A DNA stretch of 64,000 nt, taken from positions 558,001 through 622,000 of the forward strand of contig NW_026516668.1 in the NCBI RefSeq assembly GCF_025766255.1, given 5' to 3'. Positions within the stretch are counted from its first letter, which is position 1. Each line of letters starts with the position of its first letter. Both the position numbers and the translations under genes were made by a program. Source of the stretch: Zychaea mexicana (taxonomy: Eukaryota; Mucoromycota; Mucoromycetes; Mucorales; Lichtheimiaceae). Below, piece by piece: positions 9,511 through 18,762 of this stretch. The notes beneath the pieces are model-generated. The model saw only the letters and a program-made list of their open reading frames with translations, did no database searches and was not told where the DNA came from.

Positions 9511-11269
9511 ATGCAACGTCGATGTGAAAGTCTGCAAGAGTTTGCTAAGCTCAAGATATCCGATCATCGCAACAGCACCACCCATTACCATGGCAGCGAC
9601 GACGATCATCACCACGACAATACCGTTCCGCCCAGGCCAACAACACCCGTTGGAGGCGAGCACCACCACCACCACCACCTTGCTTACCGACATAAATCTT
9701 GGACAATAGGTCTGCGGAAAAAAAAGCCTAGTCATCATCTTCACCAGATACAGACGCAAGAAGACTCTATGTTTCCATGGCCAAAGACGGCACCGCCATC
9801 GCCCGATTCGCAATCAACGACCTCGTCTTCTTCCAGTAGAAACAAGTGGCCTCACTTGGTCCATCCAAAGCTACACTCGAGCCCTCCTTCAACCACTACC
9901 GTTCCCACCAATGACAATAATGATAGTAGCACCAGCAAACAGTGTTTCCAGCCGGCAGGCGTCACTGTCGATCCTCCCGAACCACCACCACAATTGGTGG
10001 CGCACCCACCACTTCGCCGTCGATCCAGTTGTCCAAGCACAGCCAAATTCCAGGAGCTCGATTCGCAGCCTACATCCACTAAAGTATTGTCCATTGAAGA
10101 TGTCCTGCGTCGTAGCCAACCTGGACCTTCTGTACTGAAAAAGGCCAAGCAACCAACGTTGTCACAACAACAGGAGCATGAACAACAACAATCAACAACA
10201 GCAGCTGTACCCGCTCGTTCATTACGTTTACGACGTCGAGTCAGTCAGCGTAAAGAAAGCAAGGCGCTTGCAGTCTGGAAACAAGCGGTTCAACAGGCCT
10301 TGACGAGTGTTCCGCCACCAAGACAAAGTATGGATATACCCGAGGAGAAAAAGCTAAAGTACTCCCTGACACGCAAATTTATACTACGCGAGTTATACAC
10401 GACTGAAGTGACTTTTTGGAATCAGCTCTATTTCGCCAAAGTGGTAATGTCCTTCTACTACAAGAAATCTGTCGGCAAAGTCACTTATGATTATGTAATT
10501 TATGCAGATGTTTCACGATGCTTTAATGACGGCCATTTCACGAAACTCGGCGTTTGCTCGCAAAGACGATTTCGACTTGTTTGCCAACTTGTTTGATTTA
10601 CTCCAGTTTTCAGCAAAATTATTGCAAAAGCTGCAATATTTTGCAGGACTGGATCAGGTCGATCCACCTCATCTCTTGCTTGACGACAATGACAGTGGTC
10701 ATACAAGCAGCATCGATGGTGATGACAACAGCTATGTGGGTGAAGATCCTTCGGCACCGGTTGGTTGTGTTGGCGATGTATGTATAGGCAGCACCATGTG
10801 TGAAATGGCGCATGATATGGTGGTCTTTCTGCGCTGCGCATTGGACTACAAGGAAAATAAAAGGTTGCTCAAGATGAGCAGACACAACAAAGGATACAGA
10901 CGATATCGAGAAGTGAGTATATCCAGTAAGTTATATATCTTTATGTATGATACTAATGTTTCGAGATTTCTGTGTAGAAATTGCTGGAACGCCGGGAAAC
11001 AAGACAATTTACAATGAATGATTACCTGATCATTCCGATACAGCGCGTGGCTCGATACAATCTCTTGTTGACAGGTATCGTACAAAATTTAGCCTCGATC
11101 TTTTTATAATTTGTGATGGCTTTATTTTGAGTTAACTAAGCACTTATGATTTTTGATAAAAGATCTTGTGCGCCATACCAATCCTCAAGCTAATGATTAC
11201 AATGATATTGTCAAGGCACAAAAGATAGTGGATGGTCTGGCAGTGGCAATGGATTATGCCCAAAAGTAA
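9511..11269 (+). CDS. Rho guanine nucleotide exchange factor (DH domain, no PH)
   Basis: Four exons, 9511-10443, 10508-10912, 10978-11074 and 11163-11269, join in frame to 513 residues. The first 280 residues are low-complexity (His-, Ser-, Pro- and Gln-rich) with basic patches. The DH (Dbl homology) domain starts near residue 295 at RKFILRELYTTEVTFWNQL, the conserved region 1 helix that contacts the GTPase. It continues through KLLERRETRQF and the hallmark NDYLIIPIQRVARYNLLL helix, and ends with LVRHTNPQANDYNDIVKAQ. The DH domain catalyses GDP/GTP exchange on Rho-family GTPases at membranes, controlling polarity and actin. Translation stops straight after the DH domain, so the usual PH domain is absent. 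The start is the first ATG in this frame after an upstream stop. Confidence 0.85.
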
Positions 11270-12009
11270 TTAAGCTTACTATTACCTTGTTTTTCTAACT
11301 GTGTGTAAATCATATTATAATAATCGCAATACAACTAGTACCGCAACTGTCACTAATAGTCTCTCTAGATTTTGTATAAATGATATGCTTGTGTTGATGT
11401 TATTACTGCGCTAAGACGCTGGGTGTTTATACATAGCAACTACTATCAAAACTTGAGTAAAGATAAGAAATTAGCATAAACAGCACTGCTGCTTGATATA
11501 CTACAAAATTAAATTTTAGGCTGAAACAAACACAAATACACATAAAACAAAAACACAGGAGCTGCTTCCCCCCTTATTATATACTGCCATTTGACGGTAC
11601 CATATCAATTTCACTCTGAACATGGCAACATATAACACCCCCCCCCACCCCCAAATCGTTCTTCAAGCCGACCCCAAAAAAACACCGACTGGTCTATAAC
11701 ATCATCACATCTAGAAATATACCATCCAATCAGAGCTCCATCGCCCGTTAGGCCCGGAAGATTTTCAGGGCAGGCCTTTGTTATCGGATTCCGGTTATAA
11801 GAGGTCCGTCTTATTACTTTATTTGTTATATTCTCCTGCTCGAACTGCTGTTCTCAATTATAAAAAGGACCCCATTTTGCCCAACAAATAAAATGGGAGA
11901 CAGAAGGGCTGCTGGGACTTGTTTCTTATTCGACGGGTGGGGGCCTGTCTGGAAGTCACAAACTATAATCTTCTCTGCTAATAGTACGCATATCATATTG
12001 TGGATTGCT

Positions 12010-12033
12010 ACACACACACACACACACACACAC
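12010..12033. repeat. (AC)12 microsatellite
   Basis: An uninterrupted dinucleotide AC tract of 24 bp. It is expected to vary in length between isolates. Confidence 0.9.
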
Positions 12034-12100
12034 GAGCAACACAGCAGGGTTTTCTGTCCTACCCATTTGGGGCACAGGGCACACACATATTTCAGCCCTC

Positions 12101-12268
12101 ATGACGACAATGGTGATCAAGGGCACTACCACAAAAGGAAGTTACCGTTTCTTCTCTTCTTTTTCGTTTTACATGATTCTGCTGTATCTCTGTTTTGCTA
12201 CCGGCTGCTTTCTTTTTGGCAAGTCGGACTTTGTGGGTAAGGTTGCGAAATCGTCATTGATCGCATAA
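12101..12268 (+). CDS. possible small one-span membrane protein (doubtful)
   Basis: This ORF of 55 codons has a basic N-terminus followed by a strongly hydrophobic segment (about residues 22-38, FYMILLYLCFATGCFLF) and a short polar tail, as in a signal-anchor protein. I do not recognise the family. It may be the first exon of a lost gene, or chance. No domain or codon-bias evidence supports it beyond the hydrophobic stretch. Confidence 0.2.
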   Translation: MTTMVIKGTTTKGSYRFFSSFSFYMILLYLCFATGCFLFGKSDFVGKVAKSSLIA

Positions 12269-12522
12269 TGATAGAAAATGTGGCATGTGAAGAGAGACAG
12301 AAACAGGCAGAAGAAGATGATTTCTGCAGAAAATAGGTAGTACCTGACATATCGTGGAGACGGACATTTTCGATAATACTCTAGCATATCCTAACGATAC
12401 AAATAACCACAGAGATAACCAACATCGATCATCAACAACAAACATACGCGGTAATCATCGTGTGTCTGCCTCTCTCTGACATGCATGTTATTGAGGAGAC
12501 ATGAACATTTATTTTATGTATG

Positions 12523-12786
12523 CTACAATACTATGTTTCTTTTGCGGGTGTTGTTTCTCGATCGATTGTGACAAACGTTTGTTACATAACAGAATCCAAG
12601 TGTTACTGATCTGTTCTGTTGAACTAAGCGGTCTTGTTGTCTCTTTGACTTGGCACCAGTGATTTTGGCAGTGGTGCTGGCTGCAGTGGAGATTTGGTTT
12701 CTGTGGCAACGAATGAACTTTTTATCTTGCGTGAATCGCGACTGATTTCTGTCAGTTAATTTGCGATATTTTACAACTGGCATCAT
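12523..12786 (-). CDS. hypothetical small basic protein (doubtful)
   Basis: An 87-residue ORF begins at an ATG-ATG pair and is rich in Lys, Arg, Gln, Asn and Thr. An AAATAAA-like poly(A) signal lies within 20 bp of its stop codon on the same strand. No family is recognised, and there is no signal peptide or membrane span. The signal is the only support beyond ORF length. Confidence 0.25.
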   Translation of the reverse strand: MMPVVKYRKLTDRNQSRFTQDKKFIRCHRNQISTAASTTAKITGAKSKRQQDRLVQQNRSVTLGFCYVTNVCHNRSRNNTRKRNIVL

Positions 12787-13674
12787 TCCCGGCCGGCGTG
12801 TGAATAATTCGTGTTATACTAATGACAGGCAGTAGTAGTATATTCATGTATCACATAGATCATTCCGATAGAAATCTTGATGATTTCTTCTCCTTATGGC
12901 ATATCCGATTCGTGAATGACGTTGAGTTAGAGGTACTATCCGTTTGCGGGAACAATACCTTTGTAGTTTATAGGAGATATAGAAGAGAGACTATTATATT
13001 ACACGCGTCGTGCATTAGGTAGAGTTGGTTTAGACGGTCACTCGTCAAGCTCGCTTTGCGTGAAGGAGTTTTCTGTTAGTGTTGTAAATTTAGGATACCA
13101 CGATGTAGTGATGTTGCTGATACCTGCACCACCTGAGCTATACATACGCTTTATGCCATCGGTTGGTCCGGCAAAGTCAGCTATATGCACTCAAGGATAA
13201 TTATCACGGTACTTATGCTTGGATTGACTACGATCTTCATGCTCGTTTTTGGATAATATCGCTAGGAAAAGCTAGAGTGGACTATCAAGCTAATGAATAA
13301 TTCCCTCGACAACTTATATTGACATTGCACAGCTAACAACTTCCCTTGTTCTTATGATCCTCGTTGTACGAGTACTCGCTGGGCTGTCATTCGATCCCAC
13401 AAACTCATGCTTGCTATGCCAGCAAAGTTTTTTTTTTGTCAATGTTAGCTGGTTTTCGGTTATTTATACTTTTAAAGACGAGGGACAGTATAGAAAATCC
13501 GTTTACAAGGAAGTTTGCTTTAAAGATCAGCTTCGTCCTTGTGTTTTTCCTTTTACTTGATAAGTATTGCTAATACAATAACAAACAGCACATGTTTGAT
13601 AGACGGGGGACAACAACAACAAGGCCTTTATTTAAATTGGTCAAATTCCTAAAGAGGCTCGTCCAAAAACGAGA
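12787..13674. other. intergenic, left flank of the inverted-repeat element
   Basis: I see no gene. Short ORFs have no recognisable product. The right end borders the terminal repeat that starts at 13675, and no target-site duplication can be picked out against the right flank. Confidence 0.4.
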
Positions 13675-13955
13675 GTGTCGATGTCTTAGCTTTGCGGGAA
13701 GGTGCATCGGCATCTGCTCCCGAACCCTCTACCACAAAGCTGGTTCTGTCTTGGTCGCTTTATGGATCTCGGAGGGTCCGATCGGTATTGAGATGCCAGC
13801 GGTCTCACCAATCCACTTACCTACTTAGAAGTCGCCCCGTGCCTACAAAACAAGCATCAGCACCCACCCTTGCGCTTACCTACCCTCACTCACACTCACA
13901 CACACTGAAAAAAAAGGAAGGGACTTACCACATGTGATCGAGAAAAAGCGAGGAA
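13675..13955 (+). repeat. left terminal inverted repeat
   Basis: Imperfect inverted copy of about 16795-17134. Shared blocks include the tip GTGTCGATGTCTTAGCTT, the segment CATCTGCTCCCG, the segment CGGTATTGAGATGCC, and AAAACAAGCATCAGCACCC. The match continues to the inner segment with GGAAGGGACTTACC. Confidence 0.7.
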
Positions 13956-15393
13956 GCAGCACGCTGCGGAAAATGGGTGCCTTTTCATGCACACGTTCAA
14001 GACCCCGCTTCTTTTTGAAAAAAAAAATAAAATACCCCCACTCCCATCCACAGGTCCGTGCTAACAACGCGGGGAACAATGTCAGATCTTCTGTATCGTA
14101 GCGACAGTATGTAACACTATTACAACGCGCTTTACCACACTTTGGTACGCGTTTTTCACCTATTTTTTTTTGTTTCTATCTTCGCGTAGTTCGTTCGCAA
14201 AAATAATCGAAAGGAAAAAAATTATTCGGAGGGTACCAGCCGAAACCTGTTTTTTGTTTTGTTTTGTTTTTTCACATGTATCATACATCACCCGTACACA
14301 CGCCGAGGAAGTAAACACCACGTCTGATTAGCTTTGTGTCGCTACTGCTAAGAGAGGTGGATGATAAAATGAGCAAACCAAACAACACTATCAGCCTGAA
14401 GAAGCAGCCTGTATCGATAATAGTAGTTTCAGGATGACGCGCATACTATGCTGAAAACAGCCATGCTGCTCTATAGTCTGCCCTTGACAGTTTAGTTTAA
14501 GCTGTCCACATCCATCATTGCGGGCTTGGAGGATCGGCAACCGATAATTGCGTGAGAATCGATGTCTACTTGGGAGACGGAGTGCTGGGAGTCTCTCATG
14601 TGAAAATCGTAGGCTGGACCAATCTCGACGTGCCTACCTTAGAAGTCGCACCGTGCCAACAAAACAAGCATCAACACACACACTGAAAAAAAGGAAGGGA
14701 CTTACCACATGTGATCGAGAAAAAGCGAGGAAGCAGCACGCTGCGGAAAATGGGTGCCTTTTCATGCACACGTTCAAGACCCCGCTTCTTTTGAAAAAAA
14801 AAAAGTACCCCCACTCCCATCCACAGGTCCGTGCCAACAACGCGGGGAACAATGACAGATCTTCTGTATCGTAGCGACAGTATGTAACACTATTACAACG
14901 CGCTTTACCACACTTTGGTACGCGTTTTTCACCTATTTTTTTTTTGTTTCTATCTTCGCGTAGTTCGTTCGCAAAAATAATCGAAAGGAAAAAAATTATT
15001 CGGAGGGTACCAGCCGAAACCTGCTTTTTGTTTTGTTTTGTTTTTTCACATGTATCATACATCGCCCGTACATACGCCGAGGAAGTAATCACCACGTCTG
15101 ATTGGCTTTGTGTCGCTACTGCTAAGGGAGGTGGATGAGAAAATGAGCAAACCCAACAGCACTATCAGCCTGAAGAAGCAGCCTGTATCGATAATAGTAG
15201 TTTTAGGATGACGCGCATACTATGCTGAAAACAGCCATGCTGCTCTATAGTCTGCCCTTGACAGTTTAGTTTAAGCTGTCCACATCCATCATTGCGGGCT
15301 TGGAGGATCGGCAACCGATAATTGCGTGAGAATCGATGTCTACTTGGGAGACGGAGTGCTGGGAGTCTCTCATGTGAAAATCGTAGGCTGGAC
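13826..15393 (+). repeat. tandem direct duplication, unit about 0.76-0.81 kb
   Basis: Copy 1 runs from about 13826 to 14635 and copy 2 from about 14636 to 15393. Both start TTAGAAGTCGC(A/C)CCGTGCC and end GTAGGCTGGACC. They differ by scattered substitutions and small indels. Copy 1 has about 30 extra bases in the CA/TC-rich start. The high identity suggests a recent duplication. Confidence 0.88.
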
Positions 15394-15857
15394 CTTATGG
15401 TGCCTTGTGCGAGCAAAACATCCCCTTTTCTTTTCTGCCGAGCATCAGCATCGTTGAAGAAAAGGAGAGGGTGTTTTGATATCATCCAAACGTCAAGTCG
15501 TTACAATATTTTGAAACACACCTCTTTCAAAAAATGGCATTTCTGATATATTATAGTGCACGCCACGCTGAACGCGAGACCCGTTTACGCGACAAGGCTA
15601 GCAGCAGCATGAAACAGCAAGTTCAGGAAATGGTATTAGGGAGTCCTTGAACAGCCTGGACCGCAAGTTGCCAGTCTATCATAATCATGTGGGCGTGTGT
15701 GCGCTGCGCACTGCTTTCCATGAATTGTAGGGGTTGATGATACCAAAAGATATAAATACGCCCACATTTTTCAGGCCATTTCGTTTTTTCTCTTCACTCT
15801 TTCTTTCCTTCATTTTTCTTTTTCCTTCACTCCCTTGGTTCCTCCTGGTCTTTCTCT

Positions 15858-16119
15858 TGGCTCTTCCCTTGGCTCTTCCCTTGGTCCTGGTGTTGCCTCC
15901 GTTGCGCCTGTCCAACCCTTATTTCCGGTAATCCTGGCTGCCCTCAACTGGTCCCTGCTTTGGTTTGTCCAGTCTCGCGTTCAACGGTGTTGGTCACAAC
16001 CGGTCTCCTAGTGAGACCAGAGGACGGAGGAATCCTTTTTCGGTTTCTCGCCATAGAAATATGGTAGTGTCCTTTTTGGTTGGATGCCTTGTCTCCCGGT
16101 CTGGTCTACTATGGTGGGG
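15858..16119 (+). repeat. inner inverted repeat, left arm
   Basis: A segment of about 250 bp whose reverse complement recurs at 16445-16691. Shared blocks include TTATTTCCGGTAATCCTGGC, CTCGCGTTCAACGGTGTTGG, TCTCGCCATAGAAATATGG and CTGGTCTACTATGGTGGG. Differences are few, so the arms could form a long hairpin with a loop of about 325 bases. Confidence 0.85.
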
Positions 16120-16128
16120 ATCGCGTTC

Positions 16129-16275
16129 GACTCTCGGCAATCGACTCTCGGCAATCGACTCTCGGCAATCGACTCTCAACATCGACTCTCGGCAATCGAC
16201 TCTCAACATCGACTCTCGGCAATCGACTCTCGGCAATCGACTCTCGGCAATCGACTCTCAACATCGACTCTCAAG
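16129..16275 (+). repeat. minisatellite, 13-14 bp units
   Basis: About ten units of two kinds alternate: GACTCTCGGCAATC (14 bp) and GACTCTCAACATC (13 bp), in the order AAA-B-A-B-AAA-B, closed by GACTCTCAAGGC. The pattern suggests slippage and unequal exchange. Confidence 0.92.
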
Positions 16276-16444
16276 GCTAGACTCATCGCTTTTTCTCTTC
16301 TCTTTTCGATCACGTATGGTAAGTCCCTTCCTTTTTTTCTGTGTGTGTGAATGTGAGTGAGTGTGAGTGAGGGTAGGTAAGTGTAGGGGTGGGTGCTGAT
16401 GCTTGTTTTGACACGGAGCGACTTACTGTATAAGTTAGGTTTTT

Positions 16445-16691
16445 CCCACCATAGTAGACCAGACCGGGAGAACAAGGCATCCAACCAAAAGGACACTACC
16501 ATATTTCTATGGCGAGAAACCGAAAAGGATTCCTCCGTCCTCTGGTCCACTAGGAGACCGGTTGTGACCAACACCGTTGAACGCGAGACTGGACAAACCA
16601 AGCAGGGACCAGTTGGAGGCAGCCAGGATTACCGGAAATAAGGGTTGGACAGGCGCAACGGAGCAACACCAGGACCAAGGGAAGAGCCAAG
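16445..16691 (-). repeat. inner inverted repeat, right arm
   Basis: Reverse complement of 15858-16119. It starts CCCACCATAGTAGACCAGAC and ends near GGAAGAGCCAAGG. Confidence 0.85.
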
Positions 16692-16699
16692 GGTGACAC

Positions 16700-16937
16700 T
16701 GGGGATCGCGTTCGACTCTCGGCAATCGACTCTCGGCAATCGACTCTCGGCAATCGACTCTCAACATCGACTCTCAAGGCTAGACTCATCGCTTTTTCTC
16801 TTCTCTTTTCGATCACGTATGGTAAGTCCCTTCCTTTTTTTCTGTGTGTGTGAATGTGAGTGAGTGTGAGTGAGGGTAGGTAAGTGTAGGGGTGGGTGCT
16901 GATGCTTGTTTTGACACGGAGCGACTTACTGTATAAA
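16700..16937 (+). repeat. direct repeat of 16115-16435, shorter minisatellite copy
   Basis: This segment repeats the loop of the inner hairpin. It begins GGGGATCGCGTTCGACTCTC, contains three A units and one B unit of the same minisatellite (16714-16780), and then copies the region through GTATGGTAAGTCCCTTCC to GAGCGACTTACTGTATAA. It differs from the first copy mainly in minisatellite unit number. Confidence 0.88.
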
Positions 16938-17134
16938 TAGGTAGGTAAGTGATCGCGATTGGTGAGACCGGACTGGGCATCTCAATACCAATCGACCTTC
17001 CGTGATCCACAAAGCGACCAAGACAAGACCCTAGCTTTGTGGTGAGAGGGTTACGGGAGCAGATGTCGATGCACCTTCCAGTGGTTGCTCCTGTCAGTAT
17101 CTGCTTAAGAGCAGAGAAGCTAAGACATCGACAC
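16795..17134 (-). repeat. right terminal inverted repeat
   Basis: Reverse complement of the left terminal repeat (13675-13955). An insertion of about 30 bp (around 17080-17115) is absent from the left arm. Its inner part overlaps the direct repeat at 16700-16937, which shows that the internal repeats were built from pieces of the terminal repeat. Confidence 0.7.
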
Positions 17135-18762
17135 CCTATTAGTAATTAGTAGTTAAATGTACCAAATAAAAATTGTTTCTTTTAACTTTTCACCCGTTAA
17201 ACTTGTATGTACATGTTTAATATTGATGTAAGACTTCTTCATGCGAAGCGAGGAGGGAGCTCAAGGGCTCGTTCAAGAAGATGATATATGCTCAGATTTG
17301 CTGCGAGATCATCAATTTTGTTCCAGATTGCACATTGGAGACAGTTGCAACGAACAATATAGTTGCCACTGTGATCGTCTGCAAAGCAGTCAATGTCGAT
17401 GGAGAACAAACTCCGGTATATGGAATGAAATTTGCAGCGCGTGTAGCGATCCTCTACAATTATCCTTTACTCAACTCCACAAATGGTTTTTCTCATTCTC
17501 AAATTCCAATTCTCCAATTTCCCACAGTGGGCGAGCTGGGTAAGAGGCGAATAAGAAAAAAAAATATGAGTTTGCTAACTGTGAGTAATGTTAGCTGGAA
17601 GTGCGCATACTGTAGGGATTCACATTGCGTTTAAGCGTTGCGGCAAAGACAATTCTTCAAGTTATCATCTTATCATCTTGAGGCTCATAAACATCTTTTA
17701 ATAGTTGGCATTCTTGCAATCAATCAGTTATAAAAGTAATATGCCAATAGACCGACCTCTTTACCATTGCACAGTAGTGCCGCTGCTACGTTGAAGGAAG
17801 AATGAGTCATTCCTTTATATCTTGTACGTTGACACAGTAACTCCAATGCTATGATACGCAATATTAGTGAAATTTGCTCAATACTACCAGGTATTGCTTC
17901 CCCAGGAGCAGCTGCACATTTTGTCTTCAATACTGGCACAGCTTCTCAGCAAATCCGCATCGATGCACCTGGGCTACAAGTGTAATCTTACAAAAAGAGT
18001 AACAAATGCAAAGTGCGCCATGATTCGTACCTTCTGAACAGCATCCTTAAAACCAAGAATGAGGGCAACCATCATTGTTCCCTACCATTTCTTCTTTCAG
18101 CTGTTATGCTATATTTGTTGTGTCGTACGGCAAATGAGAGCGTTTCATAAAGTAGTTATATCTCTTATCATAGGGCTAGGCTCAGGTCATGTAAGATATC
18201 AGCGCCTTACTATTATATGTTCTTCCGGAGCATGATACTTTTTTTTGTAAAGCTAAATATGTTGTCAATTGATACCAAACCCGCTTACAGTGAGAGTTAA
18301 AATGTTACAAAACATGGAAACAAGTACTTGTTTGGGTGCGAATATCTTCTGCAAATTATAAGAGTATTGTATCTCAATTTCGATATGGGAGGAGAACTTG
18401 CCTATTCGTTAAATTGTGGAAAGCGAAGACAGAAGGAAAGAATTCCCGCCTGCGGCCACTTTACAGAACGCTTAATGTGATATTGCCTCGATGAAGTGAT
18501 GATAAGAAGGATCAATATTACAACTTTTAAAAAGTAGTGGGGCGAATCGGGAAAAGAAGGGCGCGCCCAACAAAAGCTGACCAGGCTTTTATATGTTTTT
18601 ACTTTTATTTTTCCTTCTCCTCTCTGTCACAGATCATCATCGTCGTCGCTCGTCGTTGTCGGCGGCGGCCCGAGTAACTTTCCCAATTCAGACCATACAC
18701 GGACGGGCATTTTTTTCGCGTTTCAATTACCAGTTCTAAGTTGGTTGTCAAGTAGCAACCGG
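17135..18762. other. intergenic with unplaced ORF and F-box gene upstream region
   Basis: One ORF at 17281-17634 codes for 117 residues with a hydrophobic stretch, but I recognise no family and see no clear splice context. The rest is AT-rich. The stretch from 18590 to 18760 is CT- and CG-rich and probably was the promoter and 5' UTR of the F-box gene. Confidence 0.4.

Larger units (their letters stand above)
11270..12521. other. intergenic, low gene content
   Basis: No recognisable gene. It includes a C-run near 11639, an AC microsatellite at 12010-12033, and a doubtful 55-codon ORF at 12101-12268 (see separate entry). Confidence 0.45.
13675..17134. mobile_element. composite foldback / non-autonomous inverted-repeat element
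   Basis: The ends form imperfect inverted repeats that begin GTGTCGATGTCTTAGCTT on the left (13675) and end with its complement on the right (17134). The inverted match runs inward for about 280 bp, through the blocks around TGCATCGRCATCTGCTCCCG, AGGTCTTGTC-like and CATCAGCACCCACCC, to a region containing GGAAGGGACTTACC. The right arm carries about 30 extra bases near its tip. Inside are a tandem duplication of about 0.8 kb, a smaller inverted repeat and two minisatellites, all listed separately. No transposase or reverse transcriptase ORF is visible, so I call it non-autonomous. The superfamily cannot be told, because no clear target-site duplication is seen. Confidence 0.6.

Noticed and set aside
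14548..14600. Resemblance to the 3' part of 5S rRNA (phrase TACTTGGGAGACGGAGTGCTGGGAG)
   Set aside because: Only a short phrase matches. The internal control regions and the rest of 5S rRNA are absent in both copies, so this is not called a 5S gene or a 5S-derived SINE.
16129..16275. CRISPR-like array of short repeats
   Set aside because: Units are only 13-14 bp with no unique spacers, and the sequence is eukaryotic. It is a minisatellite.
17281..17634. ORF of 117 codons right of the inverted-repeat element
   Set aside because: No recognised family, no clear promoter or splice signals, and the codon pattern is not distinctive. Noted only as part of the spacer.
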